Source: Sulfurimonas sp. (GTDB lineage Bacteria; Campylobacterota; Campylobacteria; Campylobacterales; Sulfurimonadaceae). Taken from it: 35,507 nucleotides of DNA. The DNA lies in contig VMSZ01000073.1 of assembly GCA_013791885.1 (NCBI GenBank), positions 1 through 35,507 on the forward strand, in the 5' to 3' direction. Positions 1 to 7,796 of the stretch are shown here, piece after piece. Below the pieces are notes generated by a model. That model had not been told where the DNA came from, did not search any database, and saw only the letters and a program-made list of their open reading frames with translations. The position numbers were made by a program, and so were the translations under genes. The first letter of the stretch is position 1. Each line of letters starts with the position of its first letter.

Positions 1-563
1 CATTAGCACTATTATTTTCAATATTAACTACTGCAAGACGGCGTGTATCTGTAGAAGCAAAGTTGATACTGTTTTCTTTAATTTCAATAAGAGCACCGTT
101 AAGTTCAAATTTTGGATTATTTGTGTCTATAGCCGGTGTAATTTTTTTAAGTGATTCAATGAGAGTATGTGAATCTATTGATATACGGGGTTTATTATCA
201 TAATTTGGAAATTCAGGAAATTCGTTGTGTGAAAATGTAGGCAATTTAAATTTTGAATGAGATTGGGAAATATTGAGAATATCACCTTTGACTTCTAAAT
301 TTATTTCTCCATCTTTTAATATTCTGACAATATCAAGAAATTTTTTACCATTAGCGGTAATTGTTCCTTCTTCAGTAATATTTACATTTTTAGTTTTAAC
401 TAAAAAACCAATTTCATAATCTGTTGCTTTTATCGTAAGTTCAGCACCTTCTGCACTCATGAAAACATGAGATGTGATTTGTGATGTATCTTTCTTTTCT
501 AGAAAAGGTCCTGCGTTTATGAGTATGTTTTCAAGAATTGATTTTGAAATCGTCATTTTCATA
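1..563 (-). CDS. dnaN: DNA polymerase III sliding clamp (beta subunit), 3' end cut off by window
   Basis: The reverse strand from 563 reads MKMTISKSILENILINAG and stays open to the window edge, about 187 codons, roughly half of a normal 355-370 residue clamp. The pattern is that of beta-clamp domain 1 and part of domain 2, including GKKFLDIVRIL and the FASTDTRRLAVV block. The clamp encircles DNA and tethers polymerase III. The ATG at 563 is preceded by AGGAAA at a good distance; a second in-frame ATG lies two codons later. It sits downstream of dnaA in the same direction, the usual dnaA-dnaN order. The C-terminal part lies outside the window. Confidence 0.95.
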
Positions 564-741
564 TGAATTTCCTATATATTTTATATAATTTTTAGTATGT
601 AGTAGTAGGGAGTGATGATTATGTGAAAATCATCATTTAAGCCCTATTCTAAGAGTTATTAGCATATCTTAAAGATGTGTAACTCATTCACATCTATTCA
701 CTTTTATGATTATATCTTTTTTTTAAATATTTTTATAATTT
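564..741. other. dnaA-dnaN intergenic region with degenerate DnaA boxes and AT-rich stretch
   Basis: This 178-bp spacer contains two weak DnaA-box-like nonamers, TCATTCACA (684-692, one mismatch to TTATTCACA) and CTATTCACT (694-702, two mismatches). They are followed by an almost pure A/T stretch (about 707-741). Two inverted repeats are visible: TGATGATT/AATCATCA around a 7-nt loop (613-635) and AGATGTG/CACATCT (673-695). Related bacteria have origin elements flanking dnaA, so this may be a minor oriC subregion with an unwinding element. It also must hold any dnaN-proximal promoter. No ORF was seen. Confidence 0.45.
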
Positions 742-2049
742 TTAATCTGAAGAAGTTATTTTATTTGTTAGTTCTTCTATTTTAACTTTAAAATCCTCAT
801 CATTTTGAATGAGTTCGGCTATTTTTTTAAGTGTATGACTAATTGCCGTATGGTCTTTCATGCCAAAATACTGGGCAAGTTGAGGCATAGTATTTTGTGT
901 GAGTTCGCGACAAAGATAGATAGAAATTCTTCTTGCGTAAACTAAATTTTTACTTCTGCTTTTTGAGCGTATTTCACTAGGTTTAATATTTAAATCTTTT
1001 GCAACATTTTGCGTAATCATATCTAGAGTTAAATTTGCTCTGTTTTCTTTGATTTGGTCTTTTAAAATATTTTTTGTAAATTCTAAATCTATATCCACGT
1101 GAATAAGCTGAGAATATGCATGAAGTTTAGATAGGATACCTTCTATTTCACGGACATTACTGTCTATTACTGTTGCAATATAATTGATAATATCTTTAGT
1201 AAGTTTAACTTTATTAATTTCACATTTTTTCTCAATAATGGCAATTTTAGTTTCAAGTTCCGGCGGCTGGATATCTGCAACAAGACCCCATTCAAAACGG
1301 CTTTGAAGTCTTGCTTCAAGACCGGCTATTTTTTTTGGATGTTTGTCTGCTGTAAGTATTATCTGTTTACCTTCACCTTTTAGAGCTTCAAAAGTGTGAA
1401 AAAATTCTTCTTGAATAGACTCTTTATTGCTTAAAAATTGAATATCGTCTATAAGCAATACATCACATTTACGGTATTTTTCTTGAAATCTTTCCATATT
1501 TTTATTTCTTAAATGTCTTACAAAATCATTTAAAAATTGTTCTACGGTTGTGTATATAACTACTTTTCCCTGATTTTGAAATACATTTCCCGCGGCTTGC
1601 ATAAGGTGCGTCTTACCAAGACCTACTCCACCGTAGATGAAAAGAGGATTATAAATCTGTCCTGCTTTTTCACTTACACTTTTTACTGCTGCATAAGCAA
1701 ACTGGTTAGATCCGCCGACCATAAAATTTTCAAAAGTATGAGAAGGATTGAGGTGTGAATGTTGTACTTTTACTTTGGATACTTCTTTAATTTTTGATTT
1801 GTCCATTCTACTCTCAAGAGCTATTTGCACATTTACACGCATATCGCTTTTTATTTCGAAAAGATGAGCAATCTTTTCTCCATATTTATTTTTAATCCAA
1901 TTTAAAACTAATGCATTGGGTGCATAATAGATAGCTAAATCACCTGTTGAGTTTTTAGCATCGTATTTCAAATGTTTAATATATCTATTATATTCAACGT
2001 CGGTAATCTCTTGTTTGAGCATTTCTAGTACTTCTTGACCTATATTCAC
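742..2049 (-). CDS. dnaA: chromosomal replication initiator protein DnaA
   Basis: A 435-residue AAA+ initiator that binds DnaA boxes and opens the origin. Domain I is residues 1 to about 75 and a short linker follows. The AAA+ domain starts near HTFENFMVGGSN (about 104), with Walker A GGVGLGKTH (140-148) and Walker B LLIDD (198-202). Domain IV carries the DnaA signature MKDHTAISHTLKKI near the C-terminus. Length is normal for the short-linker epsilonproteobacterial type. The start is GTG at 2049, with AGG about eight bases upstream; the next internal ATG is codon 10. The start region itself contains TGTGAATAT, a near DnaA box, so autoregulation is plausible. It is leftward, with dnaN downstream. 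Confidence 0.98.
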   Translation of the reverse strand: MNIGQEVLEMLKQEITDVEYNRYIKHLKYDAKNSTGDLAIYYAPNALVLNWIKNKYGEKIAHLFEIKSDMRVNVQIALESRMDKSKIKEVSKVKVQHSHLNPSHTFENFMVGGSNQFAYAAVKSVSEKAGQIYNPLFIYGGVGLGKTHLMQAAGNVFQNQGKVVIYTTVEQFLNDFVRHLRNKNMERFQEKYRKCDVLLIDDIQFLSNKESIQEEFFHTFEALKGEGKQIILTADKHPKKIAGLEARLQSRFEWGLVADIQPPELETKIAIIEKKCEINKVKLTKDIINYIATVIDSNVREIEGILSKLHAYSQLIHVDIDLEFTKNILKDQIKENRANLTLDMITQNVAKDLNIKPSEIRSKSRSKNLVYARRISIYLCRELTQNTMPQLAQYFGMKDHTAISHTLKKIAELIQNDEDFKVKIEELTNKITSSD

Positions 2050-2150
2050 AGTTATTGCCTAATGAGTTATTTATATGTGAATAATACCGTGTATAGACAT
2101 AATATATGGTTAAATAAATGTGAATAACTCTTTGTGATTTATGTGAATAA
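2042..2150. other. putative oriC: DnaA-box cluster upstream of dnaA
   Basis: Three perfect DnaA boxes TGTGAATAA (TTATTCACA on the other strand) lie at 2076-2084, 2119-2127 and 2142-2150, all in the same orientation. A fourth, one-mismatch box in the opposite orientation (2042-2050) overlaps the dnaA start codon. The spacer runs to the ruvC start at 2199 and is AT-rich. The boxes are seen directly. Calling it the origin rests on the known link between dnaA-proximal box clusters and oriC. The same boxes could also mediate dnaA autorepression. Confidence 0.75.
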
Positions 2151-2164
2151 AGAGTTTTTTTGTA

Positions 2165-2170
2165 TATAAT
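2165..2170 (+). promoter_or_regulatory. -10 element for ruvC (extended, TGTATATAAT)
   Basis: TATAAT preceded by TG and a T-run lies about 29 bases upstream of the ruvC ATG, the usual pattern for a sigma70 promoter in this group, where -35 boxes are often replaced by T-rich tracts. It lies just beyond the third DnaA box, so ruvC transcription may respond to DnaA. Confidence 0.6.
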
Positions 2171-2198
2171 CGCATCATATTAAGCAAAATGGAATCGT

Positions 2199-2681
2199 AT
2201 GACAATACTAGGAATTGACCCGGGAACTAGAAATATGGGGTATGCACTTATATCTTTGGAAAATGGAAAAATTTCCCTAATTGAGGCTGGATTGATTAAG
2301 ATGAAAGCAGAAGATTTGCAGCTTCAAATTCCTCAGATGGTTGAAGGTTTGGAGATTATTTTTAAAACGCATGAAATTCATGAAGTTGCAATGGAAGATA
2401 TTTTTTATGCGCATAATCCTGCTACAACCATTAAATTGGCACAATTTCGCGGTGCCATCATGCTAAAACTTTTGCAAGAGTTTGGAAATTTTCATGAATA
2501 TACGGCGCTTCAGGTAAAAAAAGCACTAACAGGTAAAGCAAAAGCCGGCAAAGATCAGGTTGCGTTTATGGTAAAAAAACTTCTGAATATAAAAAAAGAG
2601 ATAAAACCCTTAGATATTACTGATGCAATCGCGGTGGCCATAACACACTCTCAAAGAGTAAGATTAAGTGCCTCTAAATAA
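2199..2681 (+). CDS. ruvC: Holliday junction resolvase RuvC
   Basis: A 160-residue endonuclease that cuts Holliday junctions together with the RuvAB branch-migration motor. The N-terminus [16 protein letters not shown] is the first catalytic block (D7). E66 in [12 protein letters not shown] and D139/D142 in [13 protein letters not shown] complete the acidic quartet at the positions expected for the family. Length is typical. It starts at ATG 2199 with a weak GGA upstream and is read away from dnaA, sharing the origin-containing spacer. ppnP follows after 36 bases but has its own -10 box. Confidence 0.97.
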   Translation: MTILGIDPGTRNMGYALISLENGKISLIEAGLIKMKAEDLQLQIPQMVEGLEIIFKTHEIHEVAMEDIFYAHNPATTIKLAQFRGAIMLKLLQEFGNFHEYTALQVKKALTGKAKAGKDQVAFMVKKLLNIKKEIKPLDITDAIAVAITHSQRVRLSASK

Positions 2682-2690
2682 CAAAGAAGG

Positions 2691-2696
2691 TATAAT
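2691..2696 (+). promoter_or_regulatory. -10 element for ppnP
   Basis: A perfect TATAAT follows GAAGG in the 36-base gap after ruvC, 22 bases before the ppnP start, suggesting independent transcription. Confidence 0.5.
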
Positions 2697-2717
2697 CTTC
2701 GAAAAAAGGCAATCAAG

Positions 2718-3032
2718 ATGGCAAAATTTAACAATGTGAATGTAGTAAAGAATGCAAATATTTATTATGACGGAAAAGTCACAAGCAGAACGATAGAGAT
2801 GGAAGATGGAAGTATAAAATCTTTAGGAATTATGCTTGAAGGTGACTACACATTTAATACTCAAGATAAAGAGATTATGGAAATTTATTCTGGAGATTTT
2901 GAAGTAAAATTACCAGGAAGTGATAAATTTATATCTATGACAACACCTTGCTCATTTGCGGTTGAAGCAAACTCTGCGTTTGACATAAAAATTAAAAGTG
3001 TTACTGACTACTGCTGCTCATACATAAAATAA
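2718..3032 (+). CDS. ppnP: pyrimidine/purine nucleoside phosphorylase, PpnP (DUF1255) family
   Basis: A 104-residue single-domain cupin-type protein. The pattern [20 protein letters not shown] followed by [11 protein letters not shown] and a hydrophobic C-terminal strand matches the small PpnP/YaiE family, which cleaves several nucleosides with phosphate to free base and ribose-1-phosphate. It would act in cytoplasmic nucleoside salvage. AAAAGG lies 10 bases before the ATG. It is convergent with trxC, separated by 18 bases that include a hairpin. The family is clear; substrate range in this organism is inferred. Confidence 0.88.
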   Translation: MAKFNNVNVVKNANIYYDGKVTSRTIEMEDGSIKSLGIMLEGDYTFNTQDKEIMEIYSGDFEVKLPGSDKFISMTTPCSFAVEANSAFDIKIKSVTDYCCSYIK

Positions 3033-3042
3033 TTTTTTTAAC

Positions 3043-3066
3043 AGAGCAGTTTATTTAAACTGCTCT
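3043..3066. terminator. hairpin between convergent ppnP and trxC, possible bidirectional terminator
   Basis: A perfect 10-bp inverted repeat, AGAGCAGTTT / AAACTGCTCT with a 4-nt loop, overlaps the trxC stop codon. On either strand the T-run is on the wrong side or weak, so termination is a guess from position between converging genes. Confidence 0.4.
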
Positions 3067-3473
3067 ACAAGTCTATTTAAACTCGCCTCATCCAAAGCAC
3101 CTGACACTCTGTGTACTTCTTTTGAATTTTTAAATATGATGAGCGTAGGAATACTTCTTATGCCAAATCTTGCTCCTAAATTTTGTTCATTTTCTGTGTT
3201 GACTTTTACAAACAATGTTTTAAGAGGAAAATTTTTGGCAGACTTTTCAAAGCTTGGTCCCATCATTTTACATGGTCCGCACCACGGAGCCCAGAAATCA
3301 ACTATGACAGGTATATCGCTGTTGACTATAACTTCGTCAAAATTGCTGTTTGTTAGTTCGATTGGCTTGGTATCTAAAAGCGATTTTTTACATCTCCCGC
3401 AATTGGCTTTTGTGTAAGATTCTTTTTGCGGAACATTGTTGACGCTTAAACAGTGAGGGCAAACTATATGCAT
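3051..3473 (-). CDS. trxC: thioredoxin 2 (TrxC) with N-terminal zinc-ribbon
   Basis: A 140-residue thioredoxin of the TrxC type. Two CxxC pairs at the N-terminus (C5/C8 in CPHC, C25/C28 in CGRC) form the zinc ribbon. The redox site WCGPC is at 64-68 and the cis-proline loop reads RSIPTL. It reduces disulfides in the cytoplasm. AGGAG lies six bases before the ATG. It is the last gene of the purB-nrdA operon, 13 bases after the unknown gene. A thioredoxin is a natural electron donor for ribonucleotide reductase, so co-transcription with nrdA makes functional sense. Confidence 0.95.
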   Translation of the reverse strand: MHIVCPHCLSVNNVPQKESYTKANCGRCKKSLLDTKPIELTNSNFDEVIVNSDIPVIVDFWAPWCGPCKMMGPSFEKSAKNFPLKTLFVKVNTENEQNLGARFGIRSIPTLIIFKNSKEVHRVSGALDEASLNRLVEQFK

Positions 3474-3486
3474 TTTTTCTCCTTGA

Positions 3487-3852
3487 TTAAAATTGGCCTT
3501 CTTGAAATTTTAAACTTTTTGAGATAACAAATGAGACTGCGTTTTGAATAGAGTCCATATTTTTATGCGAACCTATAGCAAACGCAATCATATTAATTTC
3601 AGATATGAGTGACACACCTTCGTTCATATCCACAAATGAAAATTTATTTTCTTCTAGGATTTTTGCATCACTCACCCCTTCAAACGCAAGAGTGATTGTT
3701 ATCCAGTCATAAGCTCTAGCGCTGTCTTGTGTTGCTAAGGTTAGTGTTATATTTGTTGGCGAGATAACTTCAAAAGAGCGTATCTCAGCATCTTTAAAGT
3801 TATCAAATCTTTGCAGAAATGTTTTGAAGTTGTTTGGTAAGAGTGGTTTCAT
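3487..3852 (-). CDS. uncharacterised protein between nrdA and trxC
   Basis: About 121 residues starting MKPLLPNNFKTFLQRF. I do not recognise the family. It has no signal peptide, membrane segment or cysteine pair. Composition and alternation (ITLTLATQDSAR, WITITLAFEGVSD) suggest a compact beta-rich fold with a C-terminal helix. I place the start at ATG 3852, four bases after the nrdA stop. A longer version from GTG 3873 would overlap nrdA and has no better ribosome site. Tight packing (4 bases from nrdA, 13 to trxC) indicates co-translation with ribonucleotide reductase. A role in NrdA function is only a guess from position. Confidence 0.8.
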   Translation of the reverse strand: MKPLLPNNFKTFLQRFDNFKDAEIRSFEVISPTNITLTLATQDSARAYDWITITLAFEGVSDAKILEENKFSFVDMNEGVSLISEINMIAFAIGSHKNMDSIQNAVSFVISKSLKFQEGQF

Positions 3853-3856
3853 CGGC

Positions 3857-6223
3857 CTATTGACAACCAACACATTCCATAGATCTGTCTTCTACATCAC
3901 TCGCAAGTTCAGGAGATTGTGAACGCAGGTAGTATGTAGATTTGAGACCCAGTTTCCAAGCTAACATATAAATGTCGTTAAGATATTTACCGCTTGCTTT
4001 ATCTAAAGTTATGAAGATATTTAAACTCTGACCTTGATCTATCCATTTTTGACGAATAGCAGCAGCTCTGATAAGCACTCTTTGGTCTAAATCATAAGCC
4101 GGTGTATAGTAAGCCCATGTGTCCGGTGAGAGATTTGGAACAACAACCGGAATAAGTCCAGATAAGTTCTCTTCAAACCACTTGCGTTTAAATACAGGCT
4201 CAATGGCTTGCGTAGTTCCCGTTAAGATAGAAATAGAACTCGTAGGTGCCACAGCCATCAAGTAACCATTTCTCATGCCTTGGCGTTTTACTTTCGCACG
4301 TAATTCATCCCACTCGTATGTAGAAGCAAATAATCCGCCACGGTCTACAAGGTTGATAACTTCTGCAGTCGCATGGTCATGTGGCATTATGCCTCTGCTC
4401 CATTTAGAACCGGCAAATTCTGGGTATGCTCCTTTTTCAAGAGCAATATCTGAGGAAGCATTGATGGTGTTATAACTAACAGATTCCATAATCTCATCTA
4501 TCTTGTCGAAATGTTCTTGGCTACCCCACATGATTTGTTTTTCAGCCAACATCTGAGCTTCACCCATAACACCAAGTCCGATTGAGCGGCTTCTCATGTT
4601 AGTGCGTTTTACTTTTTCCACAGGATAGAAATTTAAATCAATAACGTTATCAAGAGCACGAACAGCAATCGGAACAATTCTATCTATATCTTCTTTCGTA
4701 TTTACACGAGATAAGTTAATAGACGCAAGGTTACAAACCGCAGTTGCTCCATCTACCTTTTCTTTTTCAACTACATAAATTGGAAGTCCGCCAAGTGAAT
4801 CAAGAGCTGTAACTTTTTTAGCCGGTTTTACTAACCCACTATCTACTGTTACTAACTCATCTTCTTCATAACTGATGCTGTCACCGTTTTCAAAAATGAA
4901 TTTTATTTTGTAGTGATTTGGTTCTGTATTTTGAAAAATTTCTGTACACAAGTTTGAGCTTCTAATAACTCCATAGTGATCATTCGGATTAGCTTTGTTA
5001 GCATTGTCTTTAAAACAAAGGAACGGCGAACCAGTTTCAAAGTAAGAAGTCAGGATTTTTTTCCATAACACTTTTGCTTTCACTTTTTCTTTTATGAGTG
5101 CTTCGTTTTGTTCAAACTCAAGATACATTTTGTTGAATTCTTCACCATGAACCGCTGCTAAAGCACCACAGTCATAAGGATCAAAAAGTGTCCAAATACC
5201 ATCTTCTTGAACTCTTTTCATAAACAAATCATTTAACCAAAGTGATGGAAATAAATCATGCGCACGGCGACGTTCTTCTCCAGAGTTTTTCTTGAGATCT
5301 AAAAAGTCATTTATGTCTATGTGCCAAGGTTCAAGATAAACTGCAATGGCACCTTTTCTTGTTCCGAGTTGGTCAACTGCTATTGCAATGTCGTTTGTTA
5401 TTTTTAGAAATGGAACTGTTCCGCCTGCTGCGTTTTTATGTCCATCTATGTAAGAACCCATTGAACGAACCTGAGTCCAGTCCCAGCCAATACCGCCGCC
5501 AAATTTTGAAAGCATAGCCATCTCTTTGTAGGCATCAAAAATACCTTCAATGTTATCAGGCGTAGAACCAATATAACAAGAGCTGAGTTGGTGTCTTGTT
5601 GTTCTTGCGTTTGAGAGTGTCGGTGTTGCTAACATAACTTCAAATTGAGAGATCATATCGTAGATTTTAATTGCCCATTCTTCACGTTTTTCTTCACGTT
5701 GCGCTAAGAACATTGCTATGGCCATAAACATGTGCTGAGGAAGCTCTATCGGGTCAGAATTTCTATCTTTGATGAGATATCTGTCATAAAGAGTTTTTAC
5801 ACCAAGATAGTTAAATAGCATATCGCGTTCAGGCTTAATATGTTTTTCTAACACATCTAAGTTATACATTTCTTTTAAACCAAAAAGTATACGTCCTTCT
5901 TTCTCTCCGCGCTCAAAATAAGTTTGAAGTGAACCATATCCTGTAAAACCATTAACTTGATGGTAGAGGTTAAAGAGAAACAAACGCGATGCAACAAACG
6001 TCCAGTTAGGAGCATCTATGTCTATTTTATCAACTGCTGTTTTAATCAGCGTTTGTTGTATCTCTTTAGATGTTATACCATCACGAAATTGAATCTGTGC
6101 ATCAACTTCCAACTCACTTTGAGAAACATTTGACAAATCCTTCACCGCAGCAGAAGTGTATTTTTGGATTTTAGTAATGTCTAACTGTTCTGTTCTTCCA
6201 TTTCTTTTTATAACTGTTATCAT
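3857..6223 (-). CDS. nrdA: ribonucleoside-diphosphate reductase class I, alpha (large) subunit
   Basis: A 788-residue catalytic subunit that makes deoxyribonucleotides from ribonucleoside diphosphates, working with a NrdB radical subunit that is not in this window. An N-terminal ATP-cone (VIKRNGRTEQLDITKI) gives allosteric activity control. Numbered from the longer frame at 6238, active-site residues are C221 (LSSCYIGS), N429-C431-E433 (NLCTEIF), C502 (VCNLASINL) and the C-terminal shuttle pair C789/C792 (ECVGCQ). I choose ATG 6223 over 6238 because the upstream 30-codon ORF ends in an ATGA overlap exactly there, implying translational coupling, and 6238 lacks a ribosome site. Confidence 0.97.
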   Translation of the reverse strand: MITVIKRNGRTEQLDITKIQKYTSAAVKDLSNVSQSELEVDAQIQFRDGITSKEIQQTLIKTAVDKIDIDAPNWTFVASRLFLFNLYHQVNGFTGYGSLQTYFERGEKEGRILFGLKEMYNLDVLEKHIKPERDMLFNYLGVKTLYDRYLIKDRNSDPIELPQHMFMAIAMFLAQREEKREEWAIKIYDMISQFEVMLATPTLSNARTTRHQLSSCYIGSTPDNIEGIFDAYKEMAMLSKFGGGIGWDWTQVRSMGSYIDGHKNAAGGTVPFLKITNDIAIAVDQLGTRKGAIAVYLEPWHIDINDFLDLKKNSGEERRRAHDLFPSLWLNDLFMKRVQEDGIWTLFDPYDCGALAAVHGEEFNKMYLEFEQNEALIKEKVKAKVLWKKILTSYFETGSPFLCFKDNANKANPNDHYGVIRSSNLCTEIFQNTEPNHYKIKFIFENGDSISYEEDELVTVDSGLVKPAKKVTALDSLGGLPIYVVEKEKVDGATAVCNLASINLSRVNTKEDIDRIVPIAVRALDNVIDLNFYPVEKVKRTNMRSRSIGLGVMGEAQMLAEKQIMWGSQEHFDKIDEIMESVSYNTINASSDIALEKGAYPEFAGSKWSRGIMPHDHATAEVINLVDRGGLFASTYEWDELRAKVKRQGMRNGYLMAVAPTSSISILTGTTQAIEPVFKRKWFEENLSGLIPVVVPNLSPDTWAYYTPAYDLDQRVLIRAAAIRQKWIDQGQSLNIFITLDKASGKYLNDIYMLAWKLGLKSTYYLRSQSPELASDVEDRSMECVGCQ

Positions 6224-6312
6224 AGAAACATACCCCATAAAATTATTTTAATAAAATTAAATACATCTTTTAGAATTTCTTTATCTATTTCAAGTGAAAA
6301 ATTTATTTTCAT
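6220..6312 (-). CDS. 30-residue small ORF translationally coupled to nrdA
   Basis: ATG at 6312 opens a 30-codon frame that begins MKINFSLEIDKEILKD, continues with a hydrophobic aromatic tail (FIKIILWGMFL) and ends in TGA at 6222-6220. The stop overlaps the nrdA ATG as ATGA. A strong ribosome site AAGGA lies six bases before the ATG, much better than anything in front of nrdA. The first half is charged and helical; the second half is hydrophobic enough for a membrane-associated helix. It could be a real small protein or a leader peptide that sets nrdA translation. It lies 54 bases after purB. Confidence 0.6.
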   Translation of the reverse strand: MKINFSLEIDKEILKDVFNFIKIILWGMFL

Positions 6313-6366
6313 CTTACGTCCTTCATATTTATTTTTACGTTATAGTAGTTAGTGTTTAAATATATA

Positions 6367-7695
6367 TTATTTAAACACTCTAGCAAATATATTGTCTACA
6401 TTTTTCGTGTAATAATCATAGTTAAAACACTCACGGATTTGTTCTTCGCTCAGTGAAGCTCTCAGTTCTTCATCTGCTAACAAATGGTTTAGGTAAAGTG
6501 ATTCACCTTGTGCGTTTGTTGTCGGTTTGCCTTGCTGAATTTCTTCCCAAACTTTCATTGCGTTTCTTTGAACGATTCTGTAAGCGTCTTCACGGCTTAC
6601 ACCTTGAAGCGGTAACTCAAGTAAAACTCTTTGTGAGAAAACAAGTCCGCCTGTCAGGTTTAGATTTTTCATCATGTTCTCAGGGTAAACTGTTAGGTTA
6701 GCTATAACATTGTTCATACGGTGTAACATAAAGTCAGTTGTTATAAAACTATCCGGCAGCCAAAAGCGTTCTGTAGAACTGTGTGAGATATCTCTTTCAT
6801 GCCAGAGAGCTACATTTTCCATAGCAGGAATTGCATATGAGCGAATCATGCGTGCAAGTCCTGTTATATTTTCTGTTAGGATAGGATTGCGTTTATGAGG
6901 CATTGCTGATGAGCCTTTCTGTCCTTTTGCAAAATACTCTTCACACTCATACACTTCAGTTCTTTGCCAGTGGCGAACCTGAACTGCAAACTTCTCTATA
7001 GAAGAAGCCATAAGTGCTAAGGCAGTTGCCAGTCTTGCATATCTGTCACGCTGTATAACCTGGTTAGATGCAGGAGCCGGTTTCAAACCTAACTCTTCAC
7101 ATGTAATCTCTTCAAGTTCTAGTGGTGCATGAGCGAAATTACCCATTGCTCCACTTACTTGCCCAACACATATAACATCCATAGTCTGCTCAAGGTTTTC
7201 TAAATGTCGTGCCATCTCATCATACCAAACCGCAAGCACAAGACCGAATGTTATCGGCTCACCGTGAATACCGTGAGAACGTCCAACCATTAAAGTCATC
7301 TTGTGTTCCATCGCTCTTTTTTTGATGGATTCCATAATCATCTTCACATCTTCAATGATTAACTCTAGTGAGCTTTTCATCTGAAGTGCTACCGCAGTAT
7401 CTACTGTATCTGAAGATGTCATACCATAGTGAAACCATCTGCTCTCTTCACCAAGAGTTTCAGATACACTTGTTGTAAACGCAATGAGGTCATGACGTGT
7501 TACTGCTTCTATTTCATCTATACGCTTTATATCAAAGCCTGCATTTTGTACTATTTTATCTGCATCGTCCTGAGGAATTTTGCCTAGCTTTGCCCATGCT
7601 TTGACAACTGCCTTTTCGACATCTAGCCAAGCTTGATATTTTGCTTGGTAAGTCCATTTAGAACTCATCTCTTCTCGTGAATATCTATCTACCAT
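6367..7695 (-). CDS. purB: adenylosuccinate lyase
   Basis: A 442-residue member of the fumarase/aspartase superfamily. It splits SAICAR to AICAR and adenylosuccinate to AMP in purine synthesis. The superfamily signature GSSAMPHKRNP lies near residues 259-269, with the catalytic serine in the flexible loop. Other conserved blocks are GMTSSDTVDTA and VGRSHGIHGEPITFG. Length is normal. AAAGGG precedes ATG 7695 by about seven bases. It is the first gene of the leftward purB - small ORF - nrdA - unknown - trxC operon, divergent from the pseudouridine synthase. Campylobacter jejuni, from memory, has the same rluA-family/purB/nrdA neighbourhood. Confidence 0.97.
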   Translation of the reverse strand: MVDRYSREEMSSKWTYQAKYQAWLDVEKAVVKAWAKLGKIPQDDADKIVQNAGFDIKRIDEIEAVTRHDLIAFTTSVSETLGEESRWFHYGMTSSDTVDTAVALQMKSSLELIIEDVKMIMESIKKRAMEHKMTLMVGRSHGIHGEPITFGLVLAVWYDEMARHLENLEQTMDVICVGQVSGAMGNFAHAPLELEEITCEELGLKPAPASNQVIQRDRYARLATALALMASSIEKFAVQVRHWQRTEVYECEEYFAKGQKGSSAMPHKRNPILTENITGLARMIRSYAIPAMENVALWHERDISHSSTERFWLPDSFITTDFMLHRMNNVIANLTVYPENMMKNLNLTGGLVFSQRVLLELPLQGVSREDAYRIVQRNAMKVWEEIQQGKPTTNAQGESLYLNHLLADEELRASLSEEQIRECFNYDYYTKNVDNIFARVFK

Positions 7696-7796
7696 ATGTA
7701 AGCCCTTTTGATAACTATATAATTTTTTTGTGTTAAAATTCGAAAATATAAAAGTTACTTATTCTACAAAATCTTTAGTAAAAAAAGGATTAAACC

